Origin: Asterias amurensis
Taxonomy: Eukaryota > Echinodermata > Asteroidea > Forcipulatida > Asteriidae
Assembly (NCBI RefSeq): GCF_032118995.1
Contig: NC_092657.1
Coordinates: forward strand, 1,237,891-1,301,890
DNA length: 64,000 nt
Reading direction: 5' to 3'
In this document: piece by piece, positions 51,633-61,262 of the stretch
How the letters are laid out: the number at the start of each line of letters is the position of its first letter
How positions within the stretch are numbered: position 1 is the first letter of the stretch
Translations under genes and position numbers: made by a program
The notes under the pieces: generated by a model
The model's database searches: none
Told to the model about the DNA's origin: nothing
Seen by the model: only the letters and a program-made list of their open reading frames with translations

Positions 51633-52022
51633 GTTTAAAGGAACACGTTGCCTTGGATCGGTCGAGTTGGTCTTTGAAAAGCGTTTGTAACCGTTTTTTA
51701 TAAAATGCATATGGGTAGAAAGATGTTGTAAAAGTAGAATACAATGATCCACACAAACATGCCTCGAAATTGCGTGGTTTCCTTTTACCTTGTCGACTAA
51801 CACGTCGGCCATTTATGGGGGTCAAAATTTTGACTCCCATAAATGGCCGACCATGTTAGTTCGCACAGTAGAAGGAAAACCACGCAATTTCGAGGCAAAC
51901 TTGTGTGGATCATTGTATTCTACTTTTAAAACATCTTTCCAACCATATGCATTTTATAAAAAACGGTTACAAACGCTTTTGTTTTGACCAACTCGTCCGA
52001 TCCAAGGCAACGTGTTCCTTTA
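51633..52022. mobile_element. TTAA foldback, family E, second copy
   Basis: Same ends and centre as the copy 1.4 kb upstream, with TTAA both sides and only scattered differences. Confidence 0.92.
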
Positions 52023-52539
52023 AGTGTTTCATAAAAATACTAAATCAGTAGATATCCAAAAAACAATAATTAGTTTAAATTCTGGCAGTTGATTAAAATT
52101 CATTGCATTTTTCATTTAAAAAAACCCACAGTTTTGCACTACCCATCCAACTTTTAAAAAAAAGGGTTAATTTAAATTAGTTTGCATATTCTATGAATAT
52201 GTACACAGCCATAATCGTAGGTTTACTTGTTTGTGTCCATTATGAACAACAGTTTGAAAACCACTGATATAGCAGTTATGTCAATGAATGGGAACAATTA
52301 ACAATTGCTGTTTCAACGATGAATAAAAAGTGTGTGAGTTTGTGGAATACAAGATCTGCAAAGTGTTACTCAATATTCATCTGTTTTCAGGGGTCGAAAT
52401 GAACAGTGGCCCACTGGCCCCCGACGAGTGAAAATATCTCTGAGCCAACGATTTCACAAAAAACGCTAGCCCTGTATTTGGTATCAAGTGTATTCATGAT
52501 TGTGGCACATCATGATTTTATAATTACTAATGATGCATA
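52023..52539. other. 3' flank of zinc-finger gene
   Basis: AT-rich; probably holds the 3' untranslated region of the minus-strand gene. No clear polyadenylation signal chosen. Confidence 0.4.
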
Positions 52540-53201
52540 TTAATAATGTAGATTCATCATATTGCTAAACATGCTGGTGGCCCCTGGCGAAGTCATTCCA
52601 CTGCTGACACTCGTTGGTATCCCGCCGTGAATAATCGTCTCGGCCGGTACCATCCCGCCATGCGAGGGCGTCATGGTCGTCGCGACCGGCAATGGCGCGT
52701 GGGAGAGTCCTGAAGCAGCCATTGTTGACGGGATCAAATGACCGCTATAGAGCTCACTCTGCACGGCATGTCTCGCTTCAGCTAACGCCTCCGTAATCAC
52801 CGACCCGATCAGAGACTTCTCCCGGGCGTAGATGATCTGTCGACGATCTTTGAAATCGACGTCGTCATAGACGCTAAGGGTTTTGAGGGCCGGTGGAGCC
52901 GACGTTGACCCTTGAACTCTGGAGGTCATTTGTGACCCCTGGTGCGGAGCTTGGTGTAGATGAGGGTGGCTGTCCGTGGTTGGTAGCATCATCGGCTGAG
53001 GTGTGTTCGGCAGGGATCGTTGGGCGGTCTCGTGGAGGACAATGGGCGGGTTTAACGAGGGGTGTCTTTCTACGGGGCGGGCGCGGGGTGCTTTAGTACG
53101 AGAACTATTCATGATGCCGTGTTGGCGTTTGCGATGTTTGTACAGATTGCTGCTGGTACTGGTGGTGTAGTCGCACAACTCACATTTCTTCTGTTTTTCG
53201 C
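52540..53201 (-). CDS. Zinc-finger gene, last exon
   Basis: Begins GEKQKKCELCDYTTSTSSNL, the twelfth finger of the array, after TTTACCCCAG. The rest is low-complexity, with a more regular patch around VYDDVDFKDRRQIIYAREKS, and ends SNMMNLHY before the stop. Confidence 0.85.
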
Positions 53202-56200
53202 CTGGGGTAAAGAAATAAAAGAGTCAATTAAAAAATACTGGCAAACTTAAGTCGGTTCTTGAGTGACTCTCTCTGCTGTTGAGTTATGAAGCTTTGACAA
53301 TTCCCCCCCCCCCAGAAACAAGCCCTTATATTTAGTACTCTGTGTACAGCGCAGAGAAAGAGTCCTGTATAGGGTGAATTGTGTATTGTGAGCGGCACAT
53401 GCAAAAGCTTCGTATGTTTTTAGTTTTAAAAAAGTTTTTAGTTTTATAAAAAAATCTTGGGAATTGCACCGTATTGATACTTTTTGGATGTTCTGACAAG
53501 TAATGCTGACCTAACAGTGGATGACAAATCCTGACAGTGACTGCAGTCCACGCTTGTAAAAAAACCTTTCAAGAATTTGAATGAGGATTGTATGGTAGGA
53601 CTCGTAAGTGTGCATTATGCATGTGTCAAAAGTAGTATTTTGACTTCAATATTTAAATGTGATTCCCCCAAAATGAATCGTTTTATCACCCTAAATTGTG
53701 GCTATGTCACAAGATCAAGGACAAATGAGAGGGGACCAGTTGCTCTTTGATTTTAGTACCATTTTTGTTGGTGACCATACTTGAGCGCAAAAATAGAGTA
53801 GAATGGCCACAGGTCTTATTACTGGCAGATTTTCATTACACTTGGTTATGGGCAAGGAGTGCGTACTTGGATAACCAAAATGGCGAGGCGAGATTCGATC
53901 ACTTAATGGAAACCGGGGGCCTTTCTCAAACCCCGGCTTGGGCTCCGGCTCAGGCTCCGCGTGCTGATATCCGTGCAATACACGCTGCTCAAACATGTAG
54001 GTTAAATGCAAGCTGCGTACACAGCACGCGGAGCCTTAGCCTGAGCCGGAGCCCAAGCCGTGGTTTGAGAAAGGCCCAAGGTCGATGCAACTTGAATATT
54101 TTCAAAGTAAGAGGCTTTTTCACTGGCCCATATTTCAATTGACTAAGGAAAGATTTTTAACACTGAACTAGCCAGTCAAACCACGAGGAGTGTTTTTTGA
54201 CTGGTCCTCTGGTGTTTTTAATTGGCATTTGGCCAGCAGACCACTGTTAAAGGCCGTGGACACTATTGGTAATTGTCAAAGACTAGCCTTCACAAGTGGT
54301 GTATCTCAACATATGCATAAAATAAGAAACCTGTGAAAATTTGAGCTCAATTGGTCGTCAAACTTGAAAGAAAAAACACCATTGTCACACGAAGTTGTGT
54401 GCGTTTATATGGTTGATTTCGAGACCTCAAGTTCTAAATCTGAGGTCTCAAAATCAAATTCGTGGAAAATTACTTCTTTCTCGAAAACTATGGCTTTTCA
54501 GAGGGAGCCATTTCTCACAATGTTTTATACCATCAACCTCTCCCCATTACTCGTCACCAAGAAAGGTTTTATGCCAATAATTATTTTGAGTAATTACCAA
54601 TAGTGTCCACTGCCTTTGAAGGAGAACGTTGATAGTTATATTGGTATCAAACAATGAGACGCTTCCAAAAAACAAACTATTCCTTCAAAACTTCCCTTTT
54701 CCTTTGAAAAAAAGTTTTCAGAACCAACCTGTATGCATCTTTTCATGGTCCTGAAGACTCGCCTTTGATCTGGACTCAAAAGTACAGAACTCACATCTGA
54801 AGGGCTTGTGCTCTGGATGTTTCTTCATATGCGCACGTAGATTATACGCAAAGGGGAACGACGCCGTGCAGAATGTGCACTGGAATGGCGTCGGACGGGG
54901 CAGGTGTTTCCGAGCCGCGTGAAGCTGACACTCTTTCTCGCTGAAGAACTTCTTTCCGCAAGTGTCGCAGAGAATCGGCCGGATCTTCAAGTGCTTCCTC
55001 TTCATGTGAAGATTCAGGGTGTCGTGGCGTTTACAACGATAATTACATAAAGTGCAACCGTGAGGGCGCACTACAAGATGAACCTTGCGATGCATGCGGA
55101 GGTTGATTGCGCGTTTGAATGCCTTCCCGCATTGATCGCAGAGGTAGTTGCGCTCCTCGCGGTGGATCGGCGCATGGGCGTTCAGTCTACTCTGATCACC
55201 GAAGACGGCCTCGCAGATGGAGCATTTGTAGGGTTTATCCCCGGTGTGGGTCTTCAAGTGTCTCTTGTAGTGGTGCATGGTACCTTGGATGAATTTATGG
55301 CAGAACTCGCACTGCTGTTCTCGCACAACCCGCGGCGGTCGTTCCTTCTTGTGATTCTTGTTTCGATGAGCTTTCATCTGACCTTTGAACTTACAGCTAA
55401 AGTCACAGTCACCACAGCGGTAGCGATCTTCGGCGATTTTCTTCTCCTTCTTCACTTTCTCTGGAATCTTGACTTCTTTGGGGTGTTCATAACGCTCATG
55501 CATTCTTAAGGACCGTTGAAATTTACACACAAAGTCACACTCAGAACACTGGTAGCGATCCTCCCGGATGCGCGATTGGTATTTGTAAGCCACTGTTGGG
55601 ATTCCGTGGACTTTGTTCTCATGCTCTTTGAGGTCTTTCTTGAAGCGGCAGAAGAAAGTGGTGCAGCGGGAACACTTGTAGCGATCGTTGTCAAGGTGGC
55701 TTTGGGCCTCGTCTAGTGCTCCTCCCTCCCGATTGGTCAACTCATTGTCTCCATTTTCCTCCTCTTCCCCATCTTGACCATCTCCCTCATCCCTTGTCTT
55801 TTCCTGCTCCTTCAGATATATCTCTGGATGCGCCCCCTTCTTATGGGCCGTCAGTATCTGTTTGAACTTACAGACAAAGTGGCAATGCTCACATTTAAAT
55901 GCGTTCGCCGACCTCTCAGCCCGGGCTTTGAACTTTACTTGCAGCTTTTTAAGAGCTGACGTGTTGCCGCGTTGCTTTCGCTTCATCCGTGATACAACAC
56001 GCTTTGCGGGTTTGTACGGGATGAAATCAGCATCGTCATCTTCTGGGATGTCTTGCGGCTTCTTAGGGGTTGGTCTCTCGCGATGACGCGAGTGGATGCG
56101 GTTAGCGATGGTGTCTGGGCCCGTCTCTTGAGTTGTATCGCCTGTTTCCTTACTGCCTGATCCAGTTGGCTGAAACCCCTTCGTGGGGATCCCAAGAGCA

Positions 56201-57863
56201 GCTTGTACACCTTCAATTGTTACGCCTCCTTCAATCAGCTTCCTCGAAATTTCGTCTTGAGCGGCTGGTAGCTCAAGACTATCACCATCGCTCAAGTCAG
56301 GTGGAGATGACGTCTCGACGCTGTCACTCAGAGTCTGTTGAGTTGGTGATGGGGACGTGGGCGTGTCTTTGGGTAAATTGATCGGCTCGCTTTGAGATGT
56401 TTTTTTCGACGGTTTGTCTTTACTGGGAGGTGTGGTTTTGTCTTGATCTTGAGACTCTACTGCCGAGTTGTTGAGTGATGCATCTATAGTTGAGAGGAAA
56501 ATGAAAACAGTAGGAAGTAAGAAATGTGAACATGGCCCAGAGCTGCTTTTGCAAAATCAGTAGCTAAGCACAATCAAATTATGCTTAACAAAATAAGGTT
56601 ACCAAACAAAATACCATGTCACAAGTACAATTCGTTACTGGTATCCTGCTTAGTGTTGCTTAGCAGAAAATTCTTGAGCAATATTTTCTGCTTTGATGCA
56701 GCTCTACTGATGAAATTGGGCCCATGTCTGAGTTTCTGTTTTTCTTATAGTTGACAACAAGTAACCCAAATTGTACTTATTTAAAATCAGATAAATATTC
56801 AAGATAATTGTTAATTTTTTTAAACTGTGGTGTATTTTATTTTTTTAAAGAGGTTGGGAATATGATTTTATTTCAAATAATTATAAAAGTTGTTTTATTT
56901 TGACTTATTTTAAAACAAATGTTCAATGCAGCTATGGTTACATTGTCACAGTAAAACAATATGATCACAATGTGGAATTTGGACTTTAAGCTGTGTTGAA
57001 ACAGCTATTTTGAGGACTTTTTAGTCAGTTTACATTTCATGAATTTTTTCTTTCTGTGTGTTTGATGATAAAGAAAACGCCCCCCCCCCAAAAAAAAAAA
57101 ACAAACAAAAAAAACGTGTCAGCGCTCTACTTTAAGTGATTATATAGAAACTAAATCAATTCAATCTAATTCTTTACCATTTAAGCTTGATCCCACATTA
57201 TTATGGTCAAACTTATGTGCTTCTTGGTCTCCGGATTAACATACCGACACTCTACCAAATGGGTTTTCTAGCATGTTTCAAAAAATAAAAAGTTACCGAG
57301 TCAGTTTTCCTTTTGGTGTAATTATACAGAAATGCAATAAATAATATTATTATTTTTATTGAACTATTTTTTTGGCTCGATCCCGCTTCTGCCCCCTTCT
57401 GACTTAGATCTTTCACATGATTCTTATGACCGAACATGTGCTTCTTGATCTACAGTTTAATGTACCGGCACTCTACTAACTGGGTTATCCTGAGGATAGC
57501 ATCTATCTAGCCCTATAATGGTGGTCTCCCTAGTAAATTGTTCTTCGGTTGAGCCCAAATTAATTTTTAAAAAACAAAAAGTTACTTGTACCAAGTCAGT
57601 TTCTCTTTTGGTGTGATTTTACAGAAATGCAATAAATTATTATTATTTAAACTTGTTTTTTTTTTACCAGTTTGGCTTGATCCCGCTTCTGCCACCTTCT
57701 GACTTAGATCTTTCCCATGATTCTTGTGACCAAACATATGCTTCTTGATCTCTACCATGTCCTTGGTGGTGAAACTGCACTTATTACAAGAGAAGCTGAA
57801 GTCCATCTCATCTAGGTCCGGATCCATCATGACTTTGTGTCGAAGGTTTTTTCCCAAACAGTT
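52540..57863 (-). CDS. C2H2 zinc-finger protein, about 13 fingers
   Basis: Gene-level entry. Exons 57863-57668, 56483-54729 and 53201-52540 join in phase. If translation starts at the ATG at 57830 the product is 859 residues; a more upstream coding exon is not excluded. One isolated finger (FSCNKCSFTTKDMVEIKKH) near the N-terminus is followed by an acidic/Ser-Pro spacer and a Lys/Arg patch. Twelve fingers then run from about residue 250 to 666. Finger 11 is joined to finger 12 by a TGEK linker made across the last splice junction, which confirms that junction. A Ser/Thr/Pro-rich tail of about 190 residues follows. Nuclear DNA binding is expected from the finger array. I do not recognise a named orthologue. 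Confidence 0.88.
53917..54077. repeat. GC-rich 161-bp foldback in zinc-finger intron
   Basis: Arms GGGCCTTTCTCAAACCCCGG...GCTCCGCGTGCTG and inverse, about 48 bp each with few mismatches. The arms are rich in GGCTCCGGCTCAGGCTCC. Lies between the last two exons of the zinc-finger gene. Confidence 0.88.
54247..54620. mobile_element. TTAA MITE family A in zinc-finger intron
   Basis: TTAAAGGCCGTGGACACT to GTGTCCACTGCCTTTGAA; ends about 110 bases from the main exon donor. Confidence 0.88.
54729..56483 (-). CDS. Zinc-finger gene, main exon
   Basis: A 1,755-nt exon from CTATAG to GGTTGG, phase 1 on both sides. Eleven C2H2 fingers, several of the form YxCSxCxFxCKF. Long acidic segments (DEGDGQDGEEEE) lie between the early fingers. 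Confidence 0.9.
56534..56722. mobile_element. Family C-related foldback in zinc-finger intron
   Basis: Ends with CTGATGAAATTGGGCCC and contains CTTACTGGTATCCTGCTTAG-like core seen at 32.2 kb. Confidence 0.65.
57170..57470 (-). pseudogene. Downstream tandem copies of the N-terminal zinc-finger exon end
   Basis: On the minus strand 57437-57375 reads MFGHKNHVKDLSQKGAEAGS, a copy of the real exon's MFGHKNHGKDLSQKVAEAGS at about 301 bases spacing. Its donor is destroyed (the GGTAAAA is replaced by A-rich sequence). A third, more decayed copy begins near 57183 (TGGTCAAACTTATGTGCTTC). Confidence 0.8.
57668..57863 (-). CDS. Zinc-finger gene, N-terminal exon
   Basis: Acceptor TTTCCAG gives an open frame from 57863; the first ATG pair is at 57830 and 57827. 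An in-frame TGA lies just upstream of the acceptor, so coding starts here or in an earlier exon. Ends in phase 1 before GTAAAA, which rebuilds a GAT codon with the next exon. The 3' part of this exon is duplicated about 300 bases downstream. Confidence 0.7.
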
Positions 57864-58154
57864 CTGGAAAGTGACAGTCGTTCACCAGGCTTCCAAACCT
57901 CAAATTAACTGCGGGTAAAAAGTTAATAACCATTCATAAAAACCTCAGACAGTTTCGCTATTCCTATTGGTGGAGAGCGCGTCAGGTGGGTGTGTATAAA
58001 CCTTTGTTTATGACCAGTAAAAAGTGTTGACCCATGGGCATGACACGCGAGCTGTGATGTGATAATAAGACAGTTTCTTCGTTGCTGTTGGGCAAGAGCA
58101 ACGGCCCGGACAGTTGTGCCACATCACGCGATGCGCGCGACGCACACAGCATTC

Positions 58155-58385
58155 CCTTATTGACCCCTTGCACGCGCGTCACACGCGGCGACTGATCCGC
58201 GCTCACCATGTTGGTGGGCAAGTTAGATTTACGTGTATTAATGCCGCGTCGCCTAAAACGCGCAGTTTCACTGCATAACGCACATCATAGAGCTGTATAC
58301 AAAAACGTACAGTGAAACCGCCACCAGTATGGCGCATTCAATATTTTGTTGATGATGACGTCAGGTGAAATGGGTCAATAAGGAG
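58155..58385. mobile_element. Family F element, unbroken
   Basis: CTTATTGACCCC and GGGTCAATAAGG at the ends; core GCTCACCATGTTGGTGGGCA and ATGCCGCGTCGCCTAAAACG. Confidence 0.75.
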
Positions 58386-58532
58386 TTGTTTACCCGAGGG
58401 CGGCGGAGGGCCTTACCATTTCATAGCTGGAGGGGTGTTGTGTTGAAAGCAATCAATGAAAAATTTTTATTTTTGCATTTATTTTACTTTTTGACCCAAA
58501 GTGTAATGTTTTTTTTACCGAAAAGGTATTTA

Positions 58533-58685
58533 TGAATGGGAATCAAAGTGTGTTGAATCGGTTTTCAACTAGTGGCTTAAACCCGCCAAGGCCTGGTTCT
58601 TGATAACTTGCCTCGTTGAACCAGGCCTTGTTGGGATTAAACCACTAGTTGAAAACCTCTTCACCACACATTGATTCCCTTATTT
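58533..58685. repeat. 150-bp imperfect foldback
   Basis: Arms share GAATCAAWGTGTG, GGTTTTCAACTAGTGG and AAGGCCTGGTTC in inverted order around a ~20-base centre. Confidence 0.85.
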
Positions 58686-59061
58686 AAGAGAAAATCTATA
58701 AAAAATTCAGTTTGCCTTGCAGTTCAAGTTTTGAAATGAAGTTATTTAATCAGTTTCTGTAGTTCTCACCAAACATCAAAACCTCAAATTAACTGCAGGA
58801 CAAAAGTTAGAGAAATTAAAAAAAAGACTGTAAAAGAGTTTGTCAAAACAAAATTGTCTAATTCATTTAATTTGTTACAAAAAAGAATTCAATCATATTT
58901 TGTTCTCCCTTCTATTTTTTATTTCTAAATAACATTTAAACACAGAGCCTTAAATAGTTGACTAATTTCTCAAAAGTTTCAAACACAAAACAAGTAAAGT
59001 TTACTTTTTCATCATATTCAGAAAAAAGTAACACATTTTCATGAATTCTTCGGGCTCTTCT

Positions 59062-59438
59062 TTAAAGAGAGTGGACACTTCCGACACTATTGGTAATTGT
59101 CAAATAATAGTCTTCTCACTTGGTGTATCTCAGCATATGCACAAAATAACAAACCTGTGAAAGTTTGAGCTCAATTGGTCGTCGAAGTTGCGAGACAATA
59201 ATGAAAGAAAAAATACCCTTGTCACACGAAGTTGTGTTCTTTCAGATGCTTGATTTCGAGACCCCGAAATCAAATTAGTGGAAAATTGCTTCTTTCTCGA
59301 AAACTACGTCACTTCAGAGGGAGCCATTTCTCACAATGTTTTATTATACTATCAACCTCTCCCCATTACTTGTCACCAAGTAAGGTTTTATGCTAATAAT
59401 TATTTTGAGTAATTACCGACAGTGTCCACTGCCTTTAA
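59062..59438. mobile_element. TTAA MITE family A
   Basis: TTTAAAGAGAGTGGACACTT to CAGTGTCCACTGCCTTTAA. The central palindrome is shortened. Confidence 0.88.
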
Positions 59439-59636
59439 AAAAAAATGCACTACTGTAGGCCTAATAAATAATATATGTCGCCAATAATTACTACTAGCTG
59501 GGATTTTGAATTGAACTTTGATTTGAAGGACATGAAGGGAAAACCATTAACAATTGATGATGGTAAAACAACAATGTAGATTTCTGCCTCTTATTTGTAT
59601 TAATTCAAAATTTGTTATCCCTCTTACATGTCTTAG

Positions 59637-59787
59637 TCTTTCCAACCATGGGAATCCCAACCATGTTCCTACCTAGAACCCACCTACCAATCATCGGTTT
59701 ACAACAACCGGGCACCCGACCTCGGCGTCCCCGGGCCTACGACGCCGCTGCCAGGCGCAGCTCTAAGGACCCAGAGCACGTTAACCG
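59637..59787 (+). CDS. Possible internal exon of unknown plus-strand gene
   Basis: A GC-rich island in AT-rich DNA, flanked by TCTTACATGTCTTAG and CGGTAATT. Open for 50 codons as SFQPWESQPCSYLEPTYQSS and then a Pro/Gly/Thr-rich run. A second plus-strand frame is also open from an ATG at 59648. No homology recognised. Confidence 0.3.
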
Positions 59788-60221
59788 GTAATTCACGGCC
59801 CCGAGGTACTGAATTTTCATAAACTCTACCGGTTTTTCTTCCCATAATTTGACCTTATTAGCACACACCATATGACTACACAATTGCAACACTCTCAGTC
59901 TATGATGTCCAAGTACAAAACACCGTCATTCATTCTGAATTAATTTTTCACTATTTCGTAGTTTTTGGAAAATAGAAACATTGGTTTTTCTTATTTGGCC
60001 TGATTTGCATGTCCATAGAAAAAGCGAACCTAAGACCAGGGCGTGAAAAAAACACGGGTCAATTTCGACGAAAATCCCAAACCTTATCACTAACTTTAAG
60101 ACATTTGTAAACCACATAATGAAACAAAACACAATATATGCACTAAGTAATGATTTGCCCGTTAAACTGAGACAAAAATTACGACAACTTCAGGATAAAT
60201 AAGAGAGAAAATCTTACTCAC

Positions 60222-60279
60222 TTTTCACGCTGGGAAACAAATTTTCATTCTTCAAAAGCCGCCATGACACTTTGCTCAT
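60222..60279 (-). CDS. Possible first coding exon, MSKVSWRLLKNENLFPSVK
   Basis: ATG at 60279 followed by 19 open codons and a strong donor, GTGAGTAAG. It sits between the His-tail and zinc-finger genes. Its phase (1) does not fit the zinc-finger exon at 57863, so it may be the start of another transcript or a leader with an upstream frame. No downstream partner was identified. Confidence 0.25.
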
Positions 60280-60720
60280 TTTTCTAATGAACGTTGAGGG
60301 CGCTACATATTTTTCTATCTCGATTTATGTTGCTGTTTATACAAAAGGAAAAATATTAAAAACTAAACTGCGTTCTTTTTCTTTTTTGCATATTTTTTTT
60401 TTATTTGTTGAGCCGCGGGTAGAGTGTAACAGTATGCTCGTTGTTTGTTTTAGTGTTTGTTTGGTAGTTTTTCTTTTTTTGTTAAGGGGAGTTTTTGTGG
60501 TTTGTTATGAGGCATCCTTGGTTCCTCCAAAAATTACAATCAAAGCAAATCAAACAGTTTTATCAAACTTCATTAAACAAATATTATCGGAAGTTCCACG
60601 GAACTTAAAACCTTTAATATTATAACGTGGAATATTAACAATGGATCAACAAATAAAATTATGAAAACAGTCTTTCAAACAAAACAGAAGATAGCCATGC
60701 TGCCCATGCACAATGAAACT

Positions 60721-61262
60721 TCAGGCCTTTCGCCAGCCGCGATTTTTTATTTTATATGGTTTGAACTTATTCTTCCTTTGAATGTTCTTTTTGCCATGGG
60801 TGTGACCATGGGCGTGACTGTGGGAGTGGCCATGGGTGTGACGGTGGGAGTGGCCACTGGCGTGACCGTGTGAGTGACCATGGTTGTGACTGTGGGAGTG
60901 GCCAGGGGCGTGACGGTGGGAGTGGTCATGGTTGTGACGGTGGGAGTGGCCCTTGGCGTGACCGTGTGAGTGGCCATGGTTGTGACTGTGGGAGTGGCCA
61001 CTGGCGTGACTGTGGGAGTGGCCACTGGCGTGACCGTGTGAGTGGTCATGGTTGTGACTGTGGGAGTGGCCATGGGCGTGACTGTGGGAGTGGTCATGGT
61101 TGTGACTGTGGGAGTGGCCAGGGGCGTGACTGTGGGAGTGGTCATAGTCATCCGAAGCTGAACCAACATCAGAGGAGGCGGAGGCAGACGAACTACTTGC
61201 GGAAGAAAAAGAGTCAGATGAATCTACTTCTTTTGCTCTTGCTCTGGCGGCCTGCCGTTGTT
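60721..61262 (-). CDS. His-tail gene, last exon
   Basis: After CTTGTAG, 180 codons: QRQAARARAKEVDSSDSF, a Ser/Ala/Asp spacer, then the His repeats and a basic C-terminus. The DNA is a 48-bp coding minisatellite. Two other frames stay open only because of the repeat. Confidence 0.78.

Noticed and set aside
55060-55509. 149-codon plus-strand frame
   Set aside because: Antisense shadow of the zinc-finger exon; the finger frame has regular Cys/His spacing.
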